64,000 nucleotides of DNA, taken from assembly GCF_009901565.1 (NCBI RefSeq), contig NZ_WXEW01000004.1, positions 372,001 to 436,000 on the forward strand, written 5' to 3'. Origin of the DNA: Herbidospora solisilvae. Its GTDB lineage: Bacteria > Actinomycetota > Actinomycetes > Streptosporangiales > Streptosporangiaceae. Below, one piece after another: positions 46,442 to 54,776 of this stretch (the first letter of the stretch is position 1; each line of letters begins with the position of its first letter). The notes beneath the pieces were generated by a model that made no database searches, had not been told where the DNA came from, and saw only the letters and a program-made list of their open reading frames with translations. Made by a program: the position numbers and the translations under genes.

Positions 46442-47098
46442 TCAGCCGCGCACCAGCGCCTTGCGCTTGGCGTAGAAGCGCCTCCCCGCCAGGTTCCACA
46501 CGAGCTTGGCGGGGGCGGGCAGGTTGCCCATGAAGTGGGCGCGTTCCTCAGGGGTGGCGTCCTCCAGGATCGCGCCCAGCACGATCAGCTGCTGCTTCAG
46601 CGAACCCGCCGACGCCTCCTTGACGCCGCGTTCGCCCATCTCCTTCCACTCGGCCACCGTGATGTGCTCGGTGACCAGCGGCAGGATGTGCGTCTCCTCC
46701 TCGCGCAGGTGCTCGTCGAGGGCCTCGTGGTGGTCGGTGAGCAGGTCGGCGAGGCGGTCGCGGGTGACCGGGTCGGCGGTGCGCTCGAACTCGGGCAACA
46801 GGTCGCCGATGCGGCGGATGGTGTCGGCGATGTACTCGTGCTGGTGCTCCATCCGGTTGACCAGGTCGGCCTCCAGGGTGACCCGGGCGAGCAGTTTCGG
46901 CCACAGGAGGTCGTCCTCGCCGGTGTGGTGGGTGTGCAGGCCCTCGGCGTAGCCCCGGTAGTGCTCCGCCATGAGGGCGGCGCGGGCGACGTCACCGGGC
47001 CTGACCCGGCGGAACAGCTCGGGCATCATCTTCGACTCGCGCCGGAAGACCCGGTGGATCATGACCATCTCTTGGACGTAGGGGCGTTCGTTCGTCAT
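46442..47098 (-). CDS. Hemerythrin domain protein, copy 2
   Basis: 218 residues from ATG 47098. HHE/hemerythrin motifs with the iron-ligand His and Glu are clear: LHTHHTGEDDLLWPKL, MEHQHEYIADTI, and DHHEALDEHLREEETHILP. A C-terminal tail (NLAGRRFYAKRKALVRG) is shared with the paralog. It may bind O2, NO or reactive species through a diiron centre. It is second in the pair, 38 bp after the first, on the minus strand. Confidence 0.9.
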   Translation of the reverse strand: MTNERPYVQEMVMIHRVFRRESKMMPELFRRVRPGDVARAALMAEHYRGYAEGLHTHHTGEDDLLWPKLLARVTLEADLVNRMEHQHEYIADTIRRIGDLLPEFERTADPVTRDRLADLLTDHHEALDEHLREEETHILPLVTEHITVAEWKEMGERGVKEASAGSLKQQLIVLGAILEDATPEERAHFMGNLPAPAKLVWNLAGRRFYAKRKALVRG

Positions 47099-47136
47099 GC
47101 GCTCCAGGGTGGGGCGGGGCACTTGGAGCTGATTGG

Positions 47137-47796
47137 TCAGCCTCTTGAAGGGCCGCGTACCAGCGCCACCTGGCGCGCGTAGCGGCGGCGGCCCACCAGG
47201 AACCAGGCCAGCCGGGCGGCCAAGGGCAGGGTGCCGAGCAGGTGGGCGCGTTCGGCCGGGGTGGCCTCCTCCAGCAGGGCGCCGAGGAACAGCAGCAGCT
47301 TGTCGTTGGGGGTCTCGGTGGCGAACCGGGCCCCGGCGGCGGCGTACTCGGCGACCGTGAGGTGCTCCTCGATCAGGCTCAGGACGTGTTTCTCCTCGTC
47401 GTCGAGGTGTTCGAGCAGGGCGGCCCGGTGGTCGGCGTACAGGGCGGCGAGGTGGTCGCGCAGGGCGGGGTCGGCGGTGCGTTCCCATTCGGGCAGGGCC
47501 GCGCCGATGCGGTCGAGGCCGGCCTGGACGCGTTCGTGCTGGTGCTCCATGCGGATCACCAGGTCGGCCTCCAGGTCGACCCGGGCCAGCAGTTTGGGCC
47601 AGATGAGCTCGTCCTCGCCGGTGTGGTGGTGGTGCAGGCCCAGGGCGTAGTCGCGGTGGTGGGCGGCCAGGATCCCGGCGCGCACGACGTCGCCGGCGGC
47701 GACGGTGGGCACGAGCTCGGCGAGCATGCGGGACTCGCGGCGGAACACCCGGTGGACCACGAGCATGTCGTGGGTGTCGGGCCGATCGGCAGACAT
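47137..47796 (-). CDS. Hemerythrin domain protein, copy 1
   Basis: 219 residues from ATG 47796, ribosome site AAAGGGAAG. Motifs LHHHHTGEDELIWPKL, MEHQHERVQAGL, and DHRAALLEHLDDEEKHVLSL mark the diiron site. A conserved C-terminal tail LAARLAWFLVGRRRYARQVALVRG matches the paralog (quoted as LAARLAWFLVG and RRRYARQVALVRG). It is divergent from the SARP regulator gene. Between them lie repeats that look like SARP binding sites, so oxygen or redox control by that regulator is likely. Confidence 0.9.
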   Translation of the reverse strand: MSADRPDTHDMLVVHRVFRRESRMLAELVPTVAAGDVVRAGILAAHHRDYALGLHHHHTGEDELIWPKLLARVDLEADLVIRMEHQHERVQAGLDRIGAALPEWERTADPALRDHLAALYADHRAALLEHLDDEEKHVLSLIEEHLTVAEYAAAGARFATETPNDKLLLFLGALLEEATPAERAHLLGTLPLAARLAWFLVGRRRYARQVALVRGPSRG

Positions 47797-47846
47797 GATC
47801 TTCTTCCCTTTCTGTCGAGGTCAGGCATCGAATGTCCGCCATGCGG

Positions 47847-47881
47847 CTTGAAGGTCTCTTGGGATGTTCTGGGGGTATAAC
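47847..47881. promoter_or_regulatory. Three 11-bp-spaced repeats plus -10 box between hemerythrin and SARP genes
   Basis: CTTGA (47847), CTTGG (47858) and CTGGG (47869) start exactly 11 bp apart; read on the minus strand they are TTCAAGC, CCCAAGA and CCCCAGA heptamers pointing at the hemerythrin genes. This is the spacing of SARP binding sites. TATAAC (47876-47881) lies 8 nt before GTG 47890, a likely leaderless promoter of the SARP gene itself. Confidence 0.55.
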
Positions 47882-47889
47882 CTGGCCGC

Positions 47890-50800
47890 GTGACCGTTCG
47901 TGTACGGGTGCTTGGTCCCCTCCAAGCGGACGTCGACGGGCGTTCGGTGCCCCTCGGCGGGCCACGCCAGCGCGCCGTGCTCGCCCTCCTGGTCGCCTCA
48001 CGCGGAGACGTCGTCTCCGTCGACCGCATGATCGAGGACCTGTGGCGCGGGGAACCCCCGGCCAAGGCCATCGCGTCGCTCCAGTCCTACGTGGCCAACC
48101 TGCGCCGCCTGCTCGAACCCGGCCGGCCGCCGCGTGCCCCCGCCTCGGTGCTGGTGAGCGCCGCCCCCGGATACGCCGTCCGGCTCGACGCCGACGCCGT
48201 GGACGCCTGGCGGTTCGAACGTTCCGCCGCCGAGGCCCGCGCCCTGAGCGCCCGCGACCCCGCCGCCGCGCGCACGCTGCTGAGCGACGCCCTCGGCATC
48301 TGGCAGGGCCGGGCGTTCGCCGAGTTCGCCGACGAGGACTGGGCCGTCGCCGAGGCCGCCCGGCTGACCGAGGTGCGCCTGGTCGCCCAGGAACTGCTGG
48401 TCGAGACCACCCTGCGGTCGGCGCCGCCGGCGGACGCCGTACCGGCGGCCGAGATGCTGACGCGGCGCGAACCGCTCCGCGAGGAGGGCTGGCGGCTGCT
48501 GGCCCTGGCCCTGTGGGGCAGCGGACGCCAGGCCGACGCGCTCGCGGCGCTGCGCCGGGCCCGCACCACCCTCGCCGACGAACTCGGGCTCGACCCCGGC
48601 CCGGCGCTGACCGACCTCGAAGACGCCGTGCTCGCGCAGCGGCTCGACCTGCTCCACGCCGCCACCCACGCGCCCGGACCGGCCGAGACCGCGCAGGTCA
48701 CGATCGCCGCGCCGCGCGCGGCCGAAAACTGGACCGATCCCACGGGCCCGCTGTTCGTCGGCCGCGACCTCGAACTGGCCGAGATCGCCGACGCCGCCGC
48801 CCGCGCCGCCGCCGGAGAGGCGGGCGTGGTGCTGATCAGCGGCGAGCCGGGGGCCGGGAAGTCGACCCTGATGGCGCGCATCGCCGACGACCTCGACCCC
48901 GCGGTCTGGCTGGTCGCGACCGGGCGCTGCCCCGAGACCGAGGGCGCGCCGCCCGCCTGGGCGTGGATCGAGGCGCTGTCCCCGCTGACCCGGACCACCC
49001 CCCTCGGCGAGCACGCCGAGGCGCTGGCCCCGCTGCTCGGCGACGCGCGCCCGCCCTCCGACGACGGCGCCGCCGGCCGGTTCCGCATGCACCGCGCCGC
49101 CTGCGCCTGGTTGCGCGCCATGACACAGAGCACGGGTGCCCGGAAAGGGCAGGCGCTGGCGATCCTCCTCGACGACCTCCACCGGGCCGACGCCGAGACG
49201 CTCGGCCTGCTGGTCGCCGTGGCCCAGGAGCTGACCGCCGCGCGGGTGCTGCTGGTGGCCGCCTACCGGCCCTCCGACGTGACCGACGCCCAGGAGGACG
49301 CGCTGGCCGCGCTGGCCGCCCGCTCCCCCACGCGGCTCCACCTCGACGGCCTGTCCGAGGGCGACGTCGAGCGGCTGGTGACCTCGGTCTGCGGACGCGA
49401 GGTCGAGGCCGGGACCGTCGCCTGGATCGCCGAGCGCACCGGCGGGAACCCCTTCTACGTACGGGAGAGCGCCCGCCTCCTGGCCTCGGAGGGCAGCCTG
49501 GCGGGGGTGGCCCGGAGCGTTCCCGAAGGGGTGCGCGACGTCCTGCGGCGGCGGCTGGCCCGGCTGCCCGCGCCCGCCGTCACCGTGCTCCGGCTCGCCG
49601 CCGCCGTCGGCCGGGAGGCCGAGGTCGAGGTCCTGGTCGGCGCCGCCGACGCCGACGAGGACGGCGTGCTCGACGCCCTGGAGGCGGGCGTGCTGACCGG
49701 CCTGCTCACCGAGCCGTCGCCGGGCCGGGTGCGGTTCACCCACGCGCTGGTCCGCGACACCCTCTACCACGACCTCTCGCAGGTGCGCCTCACCCGCATG
49801 CACGCCCGCGTCGCCGACGCCCTGGCCGCCCTGCACCCCGACGACCACACGGCATTGGCCCACCACTACGCCCGCGCGGGCACCTCGGCGACCGCCGAAC
49901 GCGCCGTCGCCCACTCGGTCAAGGCCGCCGAACTAGCCACCCGCCGCTACGCCTACGACACCGCCACCGAACTCTACGAACAGGCCCTCGATGCGTTCGA
50001 GCGGCTGCCCGCCCAGGCGATGGCCGACCGCGACGCCGCCAAGGTCGAGCTGCTGGCCGCGCTGGTCCGCGCCCAGGTGCAGGACGGCGCGGTGGCGCAC
50101 GCCCGGGTGACCCGCCAGAAGGCGGTGGAGATCGCCCAGGCGGCGGGCCGCGACGACCTGCTGATCGCCGCGTTCTCGTGCTGGACCGAGGCCACCCCGT
50201 GGCTCATCCGCCCCTACTCCTACGTCGACGAGCGCACCGTCGGCCTGATCACCCGCCTGCTGAAGCGCGACGACCTCGACCCGGTCGTGCGGTGCCGGCT
50301 GCTGGAGATGGTCGTCTCCGAGCTGGAGAACGAGGGCGACCCGCGCAGCGCCGCGGCCGCCGCCGAGCTGGAGGAGCTGGCCGCCACGCTCGACGACCCG
50401 GCGATGACCGCGCTGGCCCTCATCGTCCGGCTCAAGGAGACCCCGTTCGAACTGGAGCCGCGGCGGGTCCTCGACCTGGCCGTGCGGCTGGTCGAGCTGG
50501 CCACGCGCCACGACCACCTGCTGGCCTACCGCTGGTACGGCGAGTTCGTCGCCGCCCGGGCGTGCTGGATGCTCGGTGAGCTGCCCGGCATGCACCGGCA
50601 TCTGAAGGCGGCCGCCGACCTCGCGGCGGCGTACCAGATGATCGAGGCGCGCGAGGTCACCAACGTCGCCTACGCGACACTCCGCCACGTGGCCGGCGAC
50701 CTCGACGGCGCCCTGGCGGCCTATGCCGCCGCCTTCGGCCTGCTGCACCGCAAGGGCTCGATCAACGCCGAGGGCGCCCACGCGCTGGCGGTCTTCTCGA

Positions 50801-51270
50801 TCCGGCTGACCCAGGACCGGCACGGCGAGTACGCGGACATCGCCTGGGCCCTCCAGCAGGAACACGGCGCGATCGTCAACGACCTGCTCGCGGTGGCGCT
50901 CTGCCGCGAGGGCCGCCTGAAGGAGGCCGCCGAGATCCGGACCCGGCTCGCCCCGATCCGCAAGGACTTCTACTACTCCCTCTACCTGGGCCTGCGCGCC
51001 ATGGCGGCGACCCAGGTCGGCTCGCTGGAAGAGGTCAGGGAGATCCGCGAGCAACTGCTGCCGCTGCGGGACGGCATGCCGGGCGCGGCCTCGTTGTCGG
51101 TCTCGCTGCGGCCGGTCGCCCATCTGCTGGGCGACCTGGCGGCGCGCCTGGGCGACCTCGGCGAGGCGGCCGGTCACTACCGGCACGCGGCCGAGGTGGC
51201 CCGGCACCGGGGCGCGCCGCTGTGGGCGGCCGACGCGGAGAAGGCGCTGGCCGGGCTCCCGCAGGTGTGA
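47890..51270 (+). CDS. SARP-family regulator with BTAD, AAA ATPase and TPR-like regions
   Basis: 1126 residues from GTG 47890. An OmpR-like winged helix (residues about 1-95, RVLGPLQADVDGRSVPLGGP) and BTAD domain (about 95-250) are the SARP DNA-binding half. The ATPase follows: Walker A GEPGAGKS at 318-325, and Walker B ILLDDLHRAD near 430. The C-terminal 550 residues are helical repeats of TPR type (ELYEQALDAFERLPAQAMA). Such large SARPs activate clusters when signalled by ATP-driven self-assembly. 11-bp-spaced repeats before the neighbouring hemerythrin and MMPL genes suggest these are its targets. Confidence 0.9.
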   Translation: MTVRVRVLGPLQADVDGRSVPLGGPRQRAVLALLVASRGDVVSVDRMIEDLWRGEPPAKAIASLQSYVANLRRLLEPGRPPRAPASVLVSAAPGYAVRLDADAVDAWRFERSAAEARALSARDPAAARTLLSDALGIWQGRAFAEFADEDWAVAEAARLTEVRLVAQELLVETTLRSAPPADAVPAAEMLTRREPLREEGWRLLALALWGSGRQADALAALRRARTTLADELGLDPGPALTDLEDAVLAQRLDLLHAATHAPGPAETAQVTIAAPRAAENWTDPTGPLFVGRDLELAEIADAAARAAAGEAGVVLISGEPGAGKSTLMARIADDLDPAVWLVATGRCPETEGAPPAWAWIEALSPLTRTTPLGEHAEALAPLLGDARPPSDDGAAGRFRMHRAACAWLRAMTQSTGARKGQALAILLDDLHRADAETLGLLVAVAQELTAARVLLVAAYRPSDVTDAQEDALAALAARSPTRLHLDGLSEGDVERLVTSVCGREVEAGTVAWIAERTGGNPFYVRESARLLASEGSLAGVARSVPEGVRDVLRRRLARLPAPAVTVLRLAAAVGREAEVEVLVGAADADEDGVLDALEAGVLTGLLTEPSPGRVRFTHALVRDTLYHDLSQVRLTRMHARVADALAALHPDDHTALAHHYARAGTSATAERAVAHSVKAAELATRRYAYDTATELYEQALDAFERLPAQAMADRDAAKVELLAALVRAQVQDGAVAHARVTRQKAVEIAQAAGRDDLLIAAFSCWTEATPWLIRPYSYVDERTVGLITRLLKRDDLDPVVRCRLLEMVVSELENEGDPRSAAAAAELEELAATLDDPAMTALALIVRLKETPFELEPRRVLDLAVRLVELATRHDHLLAYRWYGEFVAARACWMLGELPGMHRHLKAAADLAAAYQMIEAREVTNVAYATLRHVAGDLDGALAAYAAAFGLLHRKGSINAEGAHALAVFSIRLTQDRHGEYADIAWALQQEHGAIVNDLLAVALCREGRLKEAAEIRTRLAPIRKDFYYSLYLGLRAMAATQVGSLEEVREIREQLLPLRDGMPGAASLSVSLRPVAHLLGDLAARLGDLGEAAGHYRHAAEVARHRGAPLWAADAEKALAGLPQV

Positions 51271-51280
51271 CCTTCCGGTC

Positions 51281-51309
51281 TCCAAGCCCACCCCAAGAGG
51301 CGGCCAAGC
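51281..51309. promoter_or_regulatory. Three 11-bp-spaced CCAAG repeats before the MMPL transporter
   Basis: TCCAAGC (51281), CCCAAGA (51292) and GCCAAGC (51303): CCAAG cores at 51282, 51293 and 51304, exactly 11 bp apart. This is the heptamer-plus-4-bp arrangement bound by SARPs. CCCAAGA also occurs in the hemerythrin/SARP intergenic set. They begin 11 bp after the SARP stop and end 47 bp before ATG 51357. Confidence 0.6.
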
Positions 51310-51356
51310 GGCCGGGTCCACCGTGGGGGTGTACCGATCACGAGAGGACACCCCCG

Positions 51357-53459
51357 ATGTCACGCTTGCTCGGCCGCCTTGGTGGCGCGGCCGCCGCACA
51401 TCCGTGGCGCACGCTCGCCGTCTGGCTGGTCGCGCTCGTCGCCGCGACCGGCCTGTCGATGGCCGCGGGCGGCACCACCCACGACGACTACGACGTGCCC
51501 GGCATCCCCTCCCAGGAGGGCAGTGCGTTCCTGGAGGAGCACTTCCCCGCCATGGCCGGCGCCGGTTCGCGGGTCGTCGTCCACGGCGACGGCGCGGTGC
51601 CGCCGGACCTGCTGGCCACGCTGGCCGACCGGCTCGCCGCGATGCCCCACGTCTCACGCGTCGCCCCGCCGCGCCTGTCGCCCGACGGCGACACCGCTCT
51701 GATCGAGGTCGGCTACTCGGTGCCGGTCACCGACTTCGCGGGCTCCGAGGCCGTGGACGCCCTCACCGGCGCCGCCGCCCCCGCCGAGGAGGCCGGGTTC
51801 ACGGTCGCGTTCGGCGGCGAGGTGCCGGAGAACGTCTCCGCGCCGAGCGGCACCGCCGAGGTGGTCGGGATCGTGGCCGCCCTGGTGATCCTGATCGCCG
51901 GGCTCGGCTCGCTGGTCGCGGCCGGGCTGCCGATCCTCGTCGCGCTGATGGGGCTGGGCGTCGGCACCGCGCTGGTCACCCTGCTGGCCGCGCTGACCGA
52001 GATCTCCACCATCGCCCCGACGATCGCCACGATGGTCGGGCTCGGGGTCGGCATCGACTACGCCCTGTTCCTGGTCAGCCGGCACGTCGAGGCGCTGCGG
52101 GCCGGGCTGCCGCCCGTCGGGGCGGCGGCCCATGCCACCGCGACCGCCGGGACCTCGGTGCTGATGGCCGGCCTGACCGTGCTGGTCTCCCTGTTCGGGC
52201 TGAACCTGTCCACGCTGCCGGTCTACGCGTCGTTCGCGTACGCCACCTTCGCCACCGTCGGGGCCGTCATGGTCGCCTCGGTCACGCTGGTGCCGGCGAT
52301 GCTCGGCCTGGCGGGCCGCCGGGTGCTGCCGCGCCGGGAGCGGCTGGGCCTGGTGCGGCCCGTCGTCCGGGCGCCGCGCACGGCCCGGTGGGCCGCGTGG
52401 GTGGGCGAGCGCCCGGTCCGGTCGGCGCTGGTCGCGGTCGTGGTGCTGCTGGCGCTGGCCGCGCCGACGCTGGGCATGCGCACCTGGCCGCAGGACGCCG
52501 GAACGCAGCCCGAGAGCGCGACCACCCGCGTCGCCTACGACCTCGTCGCGGCCGAGTTCGGCCCCGGCGCCAACGGCCCGGTCGTGCTGGCCATGGACGC
52601 CTCGCTGGCCGCGGAGGTCGCCGCCCGGCTGCCCGGCGTGCCCGGCGTCAAGGCGGTGGCCCCGCCGGTCACGCAGGGCCGGGCGGCCGTGATCGCCGTC
52701 GAACCGGAGACCGGCCCGCAGGACGAGCGCACCACCGAGCTCGTCCGGCACCTGCGGGCGACCCTCCCCGACGGGGTGATGGTCACCGGGGTGGTGGCGG
52801 TGTTCGGGGACATCTCCGACCGCCTGGCCGAACGGCTCTGGGTGGTGGTCGCGTTCGTGGTGGCGCTGTCGCTGCTGCTGCTGACCGTGTTGTTCCGGGC
52901 GCCGGTCGTCGCCCTCAAGGCCGCAGTGATGAACCTGTTGTCGGTCGCGGCGGCGTACGGGGTGATCACGGCGGTGTTCCAGACCGACGCCGGGGCGGCC
53001 CTGGTCGGGCTGCCGCACGGCGGCGCGGTGTCGAGCTGGGTGCCGATCCTGATGTTCACCGTGCTGTTCGGCCTGTCGATGGACTACGAGGTGTTCCTGC
53101 TGTCCCGGATCCGGGAGGACTACCTCGCCACCGGCGACGCCAGGGGCAGCGTGATCCGGGGCCTGGCCTCGACCGGCCGGGTGATCTCCAGCGCCGCCGC
53201 GATCATGGTGGCGGTGTTCGTCGGCTTCGCGCTCGATCCCGACGTGACCGTCAAGACGACCGGGGTGGGCATGGCGGCGGCCGTGCTGATCGACGCGACG
53301 CTCGTGCGGCTGGTGCTGGTTCCGGCCACGATGGCGCTGCTCGGACGGGCCAACTGGTGGTTGCCGCGCTGGCTCGACCGGCTGCTGCCGGAGGTGCGCC
53401 ACCACGACGCGGCCCCGATTGTCAGCCGGTCTAACGAATCAGTACTAATCAAAAAATAA
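51357..53459 (+). CDS. MMPL family RND-type transporter
   Basis: 700 residues from ATG 51357. Two repeats each hold one N-terminal membrane helix, a large extracytoplasmic loop and five helices. Key motifs: VVGIVAALVILIAGLGSLV near 163, GLGVGIDYALFLVSRHVEAL near 222 with the GxxxDY proton-relay residue, and LFGLSMDYEVFLLSRIREDY near 570. It exports lipids or hydrophobic compounds by proton motive force. Near-identical repeats to those by the SARP gene lie upstream, so expression may depend on it. Confidence 0.9.
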   Translation: MSRLLGRLGGAAAAHPWRTLAVWLVALVAATGLSMAAGGTTHDDYDVPGIPSQEGSAFLEEHFPAMAGAGSRVVVHGDGAVPPDLLATLADRLAAMPHVSRVAPPRLSPDGDTALIEVGYSVPVTDFAGSEAVDALTGAAAPAEEAGFTVAFGGEVPENVSAPSGTAEVVGIVAALVILIAGLGSLVAAGLPILVALMGLGVGTALVTLLAALTEISTIAPTIATMVGLGVGIDYALFLVSRHVEALRAGLPPVGAAAHATATAGTSVLMAGLTVLVSLFGLNLSTLPVYASFAYATFATVGAVMVASVTLVPAMLGLAGRRVLPRRERLGLVRPVVRAPRTARWAAWVGERPVRSALVAVVVLLALAAPTLGMRTWPQDAGTQPESATTRVAYDLVAAEFGPGANGPVVLAMDASLAAEVAARLPGVPGVKAVAPPVTQGRAAVIAVEPETGPQDERTTELVRHLRATLPDGVMVTGVVAVFGDISDRLAERLWVVVAFVVALSLLLLTVLFRAPVVALKAAVMNLLSVAAAYGVITAVFQTDAGAALVGLPHGGAVSSWVPILMFTVLFGLSMDYEVFLLSRIREDYLATGDARGSVIRGLASTGRVISSAAAIMVAVFVGFALDPDVTVKTTGVGMAAAVLIDATLVRLVLVPATMALLGRANWWLPRWLDRLLPEVRHHDAAPIVSRSNESVLIKK

Positions 53460-53460
53460 C

Positions 53461-53476
53461 TGCATATGCACGTGCA
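53461..53476. promoter_or_regulatory. Palindromic operator upstream of the XRE-DUF5753 gene
   Basis: TGCATATGCACGTGCA contains two overlapping 10-bp palindromes: TGCATATGCA (53461-53470) and TGCACGTGCA (53467-53476). The 12-mer ATGCACGTGCAG recurs before the DUF397 gene at 54495-54506. Confidence 0.6.
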
Positions 53477-53597
53477 GGTGGCGGCTCTTGGCATTTTCCC
53501 ATGAATGCTGCACTGTTTGCCAAGGGCCGCTGATGCGACAATGATGCACTGGTTAAGGAAATGCCCGACCTGTGACGTAACGCGTGTGGAGACTGTC

Positions 53598-54488
53598 GTG
53601 ACCGCTGAACCGCACCACCCCGGCGTGCTCTCGTACTCCCGTGGTGGCCCCACGGTGCTGCGCATCCTCCTGGGCGCCCAGCTCCGGCGGCTCCGGCGGG
53701 CCAAGGGCATCTCGCCCGAGGACGCCGGTCACGTCATCCGGGCCTCCCACGCGAAGATCAGCCGCCTGGAGCTCGGCCGGGTCAGCTTCAAGGAGCGCGA
53801 CGTCGCCGACCTGCTCACCCTCTACGGCGTGACCAACGCGGCCGACCGCGACGCGATGATCAACCTGGCCCGGCAGGCCAACTCGCCGGGCTGGTGGCAC
53901 AAGTACAGCGACCTGCTCCCCTCCTGGTTCGAGATGTACGTCGGCCTGGAGGAGGCCGCCTCGGTGATCCGGGCCTACGAGGTCCAGTTCGTCCACGGGC
54001 TCCTCCAGACCCCCGACTACGCCCGCGCGGTCATCCTGCTCGCCAACGCCGGCGCCCCCCAGGAGGAGATCGACCGCCGCGTCGCCCTCCGCATGACCCG
54101 CCAGGCCCGCCTGCAGGGGCCCGACGCGGTCAAGTTGTGGACGGTCATCGACGAGGCCGCCCTGCGCCGCCCGCTCGGCGGCCGCGACGTGATGCGCGCC
54201 CAGATCGACCACCTGCTGGAGATGAGCGAGCACCCGAACATCACGCTCCAGATCGTGCCGTTCGAGCGCGGCGGCCACGCGGCGGCCGGCGGCCCCTTCA
54301 CGATCCTGCGCTTCGACGAGCGCGAGCTGCCCGACGTGGTCTACCTCGAACAGCTCACCAGCGCCCTCTACCTGGAGAAACTCGACGAGGTGGACCGTTA
54401 CATGCAGGTCATGAACAGCCTGTGCGTGGAGGCCCACCAGGCGCGGAGGACACAGGAACTCCTGACGGAGATTCGCACCTCTCTGTAA
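53598..54488 (+). CDS. XRE-family regulator with DUF5753
   Basis: 296 residues from GTG 53598, chosen for GTGGAG 6-7 nt upstream. Helix-turn-helix at about 15-70 (LGAQLRRLRRAKGISPEDAG, VIRASHAKISRLELGRVS) followed by DUF5753 (YVGLEEAASVIRAYEVQFVH, GLLQTPDYARAVI). Paired with the DUF397 gene 60 bp downstream. Such pairs, which include the developmental WhiJ/AbaA-type proteins, regulate each other and local genes. A palindrome shared with the DUF397 gene lies in front, so self-control is likely. Confidence 0.88.
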   Translation: MTAEPHHPGVLSYSRGGPTVLRILLGAQLRRLRRAKGISPEDAGHVIRASHAKISRLELGRVSFKERDVADLLTLYGVTNAADRDAMINLARQANSPGWWHKYSDLLPSWFEMYVGLEEAASVIRAYEVQFVHGLLQTPDYARAVILLANAGAPQEEIDRRVALRMTRQARLQGPDAVKLWTVIDEAALRRPLGGRDVMRAQIDHLLEMSEHPNITLQIVPFERGGHAAAGGPFTILRFDERELPDVVYLEQLTSALYLEKLDEVDRYMQVMNSLCVEAHQARRTQELLTEIRTSL

Positions 54489-54495
54489 TCTCCGA

Positions 54496-54505
54496 TGCAC
54501 GTGCA
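54496..54505. promoter_or_regulatory. Palindromic operator upstream of the DUF397 gene
   Basis: TGCACGTGCA, identical to the palindrome at 53467-53476. Located 43 bp before ATG 54549, right after the XRE stop. TACTAG at 54514 could be the start of a -10 box. Confidence 0.55.
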
Positions 54506-54548
54506 GATGACCTACTAGGGTGGCCCTCTGAACCGATGAGAGGGTGCG

Positions 54549-54776
54549 ATGGGATACGTTCCGAATTCCGGCCAGCTGCGGCACGTCGTCTGGAAGAAGA
54601 GCAGTCACAGCAACCCGAACGGCAGCTGCGTGGAGTTCGCCCGCCTTCCCGACGGCACCACGGCCCTGCGCAACTCCCGCGACCCGGAGGGCCCGGCACT
54701 GGTCTTCGGCGCCGAGGCGCTGACGGCGATGCTCACCGAGATCAAGTCGGGCCGCCTCGACCACCTGCTCGGTTAG
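54549..54776 (+). CDS. DUF397 domain protein
   Basis: 75 residues from ATG 54549. The signature is HVVWKKSSHSNPNGSCVEFARL, (quoted as WKKSSHSNPNGSCVEFA) and VALRNSRDPEGP-like ALRNSRDPEGP. DUF397 proteins are small partners of XRE-DUF5753 regulators in streptomycetes and relatives, likely antagonists or co-factors. The palindrome shared with the regulator gene supports co-control. Confidence 0.9.
   Translation: MGYVPNSGQLRHVVWKKSSHSNPNGSCVEFARLPDGTTALRNSRDPEGPALVFGAEALTAMLTEIKSGRLDHLLG

Noticed and set aside
47998-49914. Minus-strand 638-codon frame opposite the SARP gene
   Set aside because: The plus strand carries a recognisable SARP/BTAD/ATPase protein; the antisense frame is Gly/Val/Arg rich with no motif.
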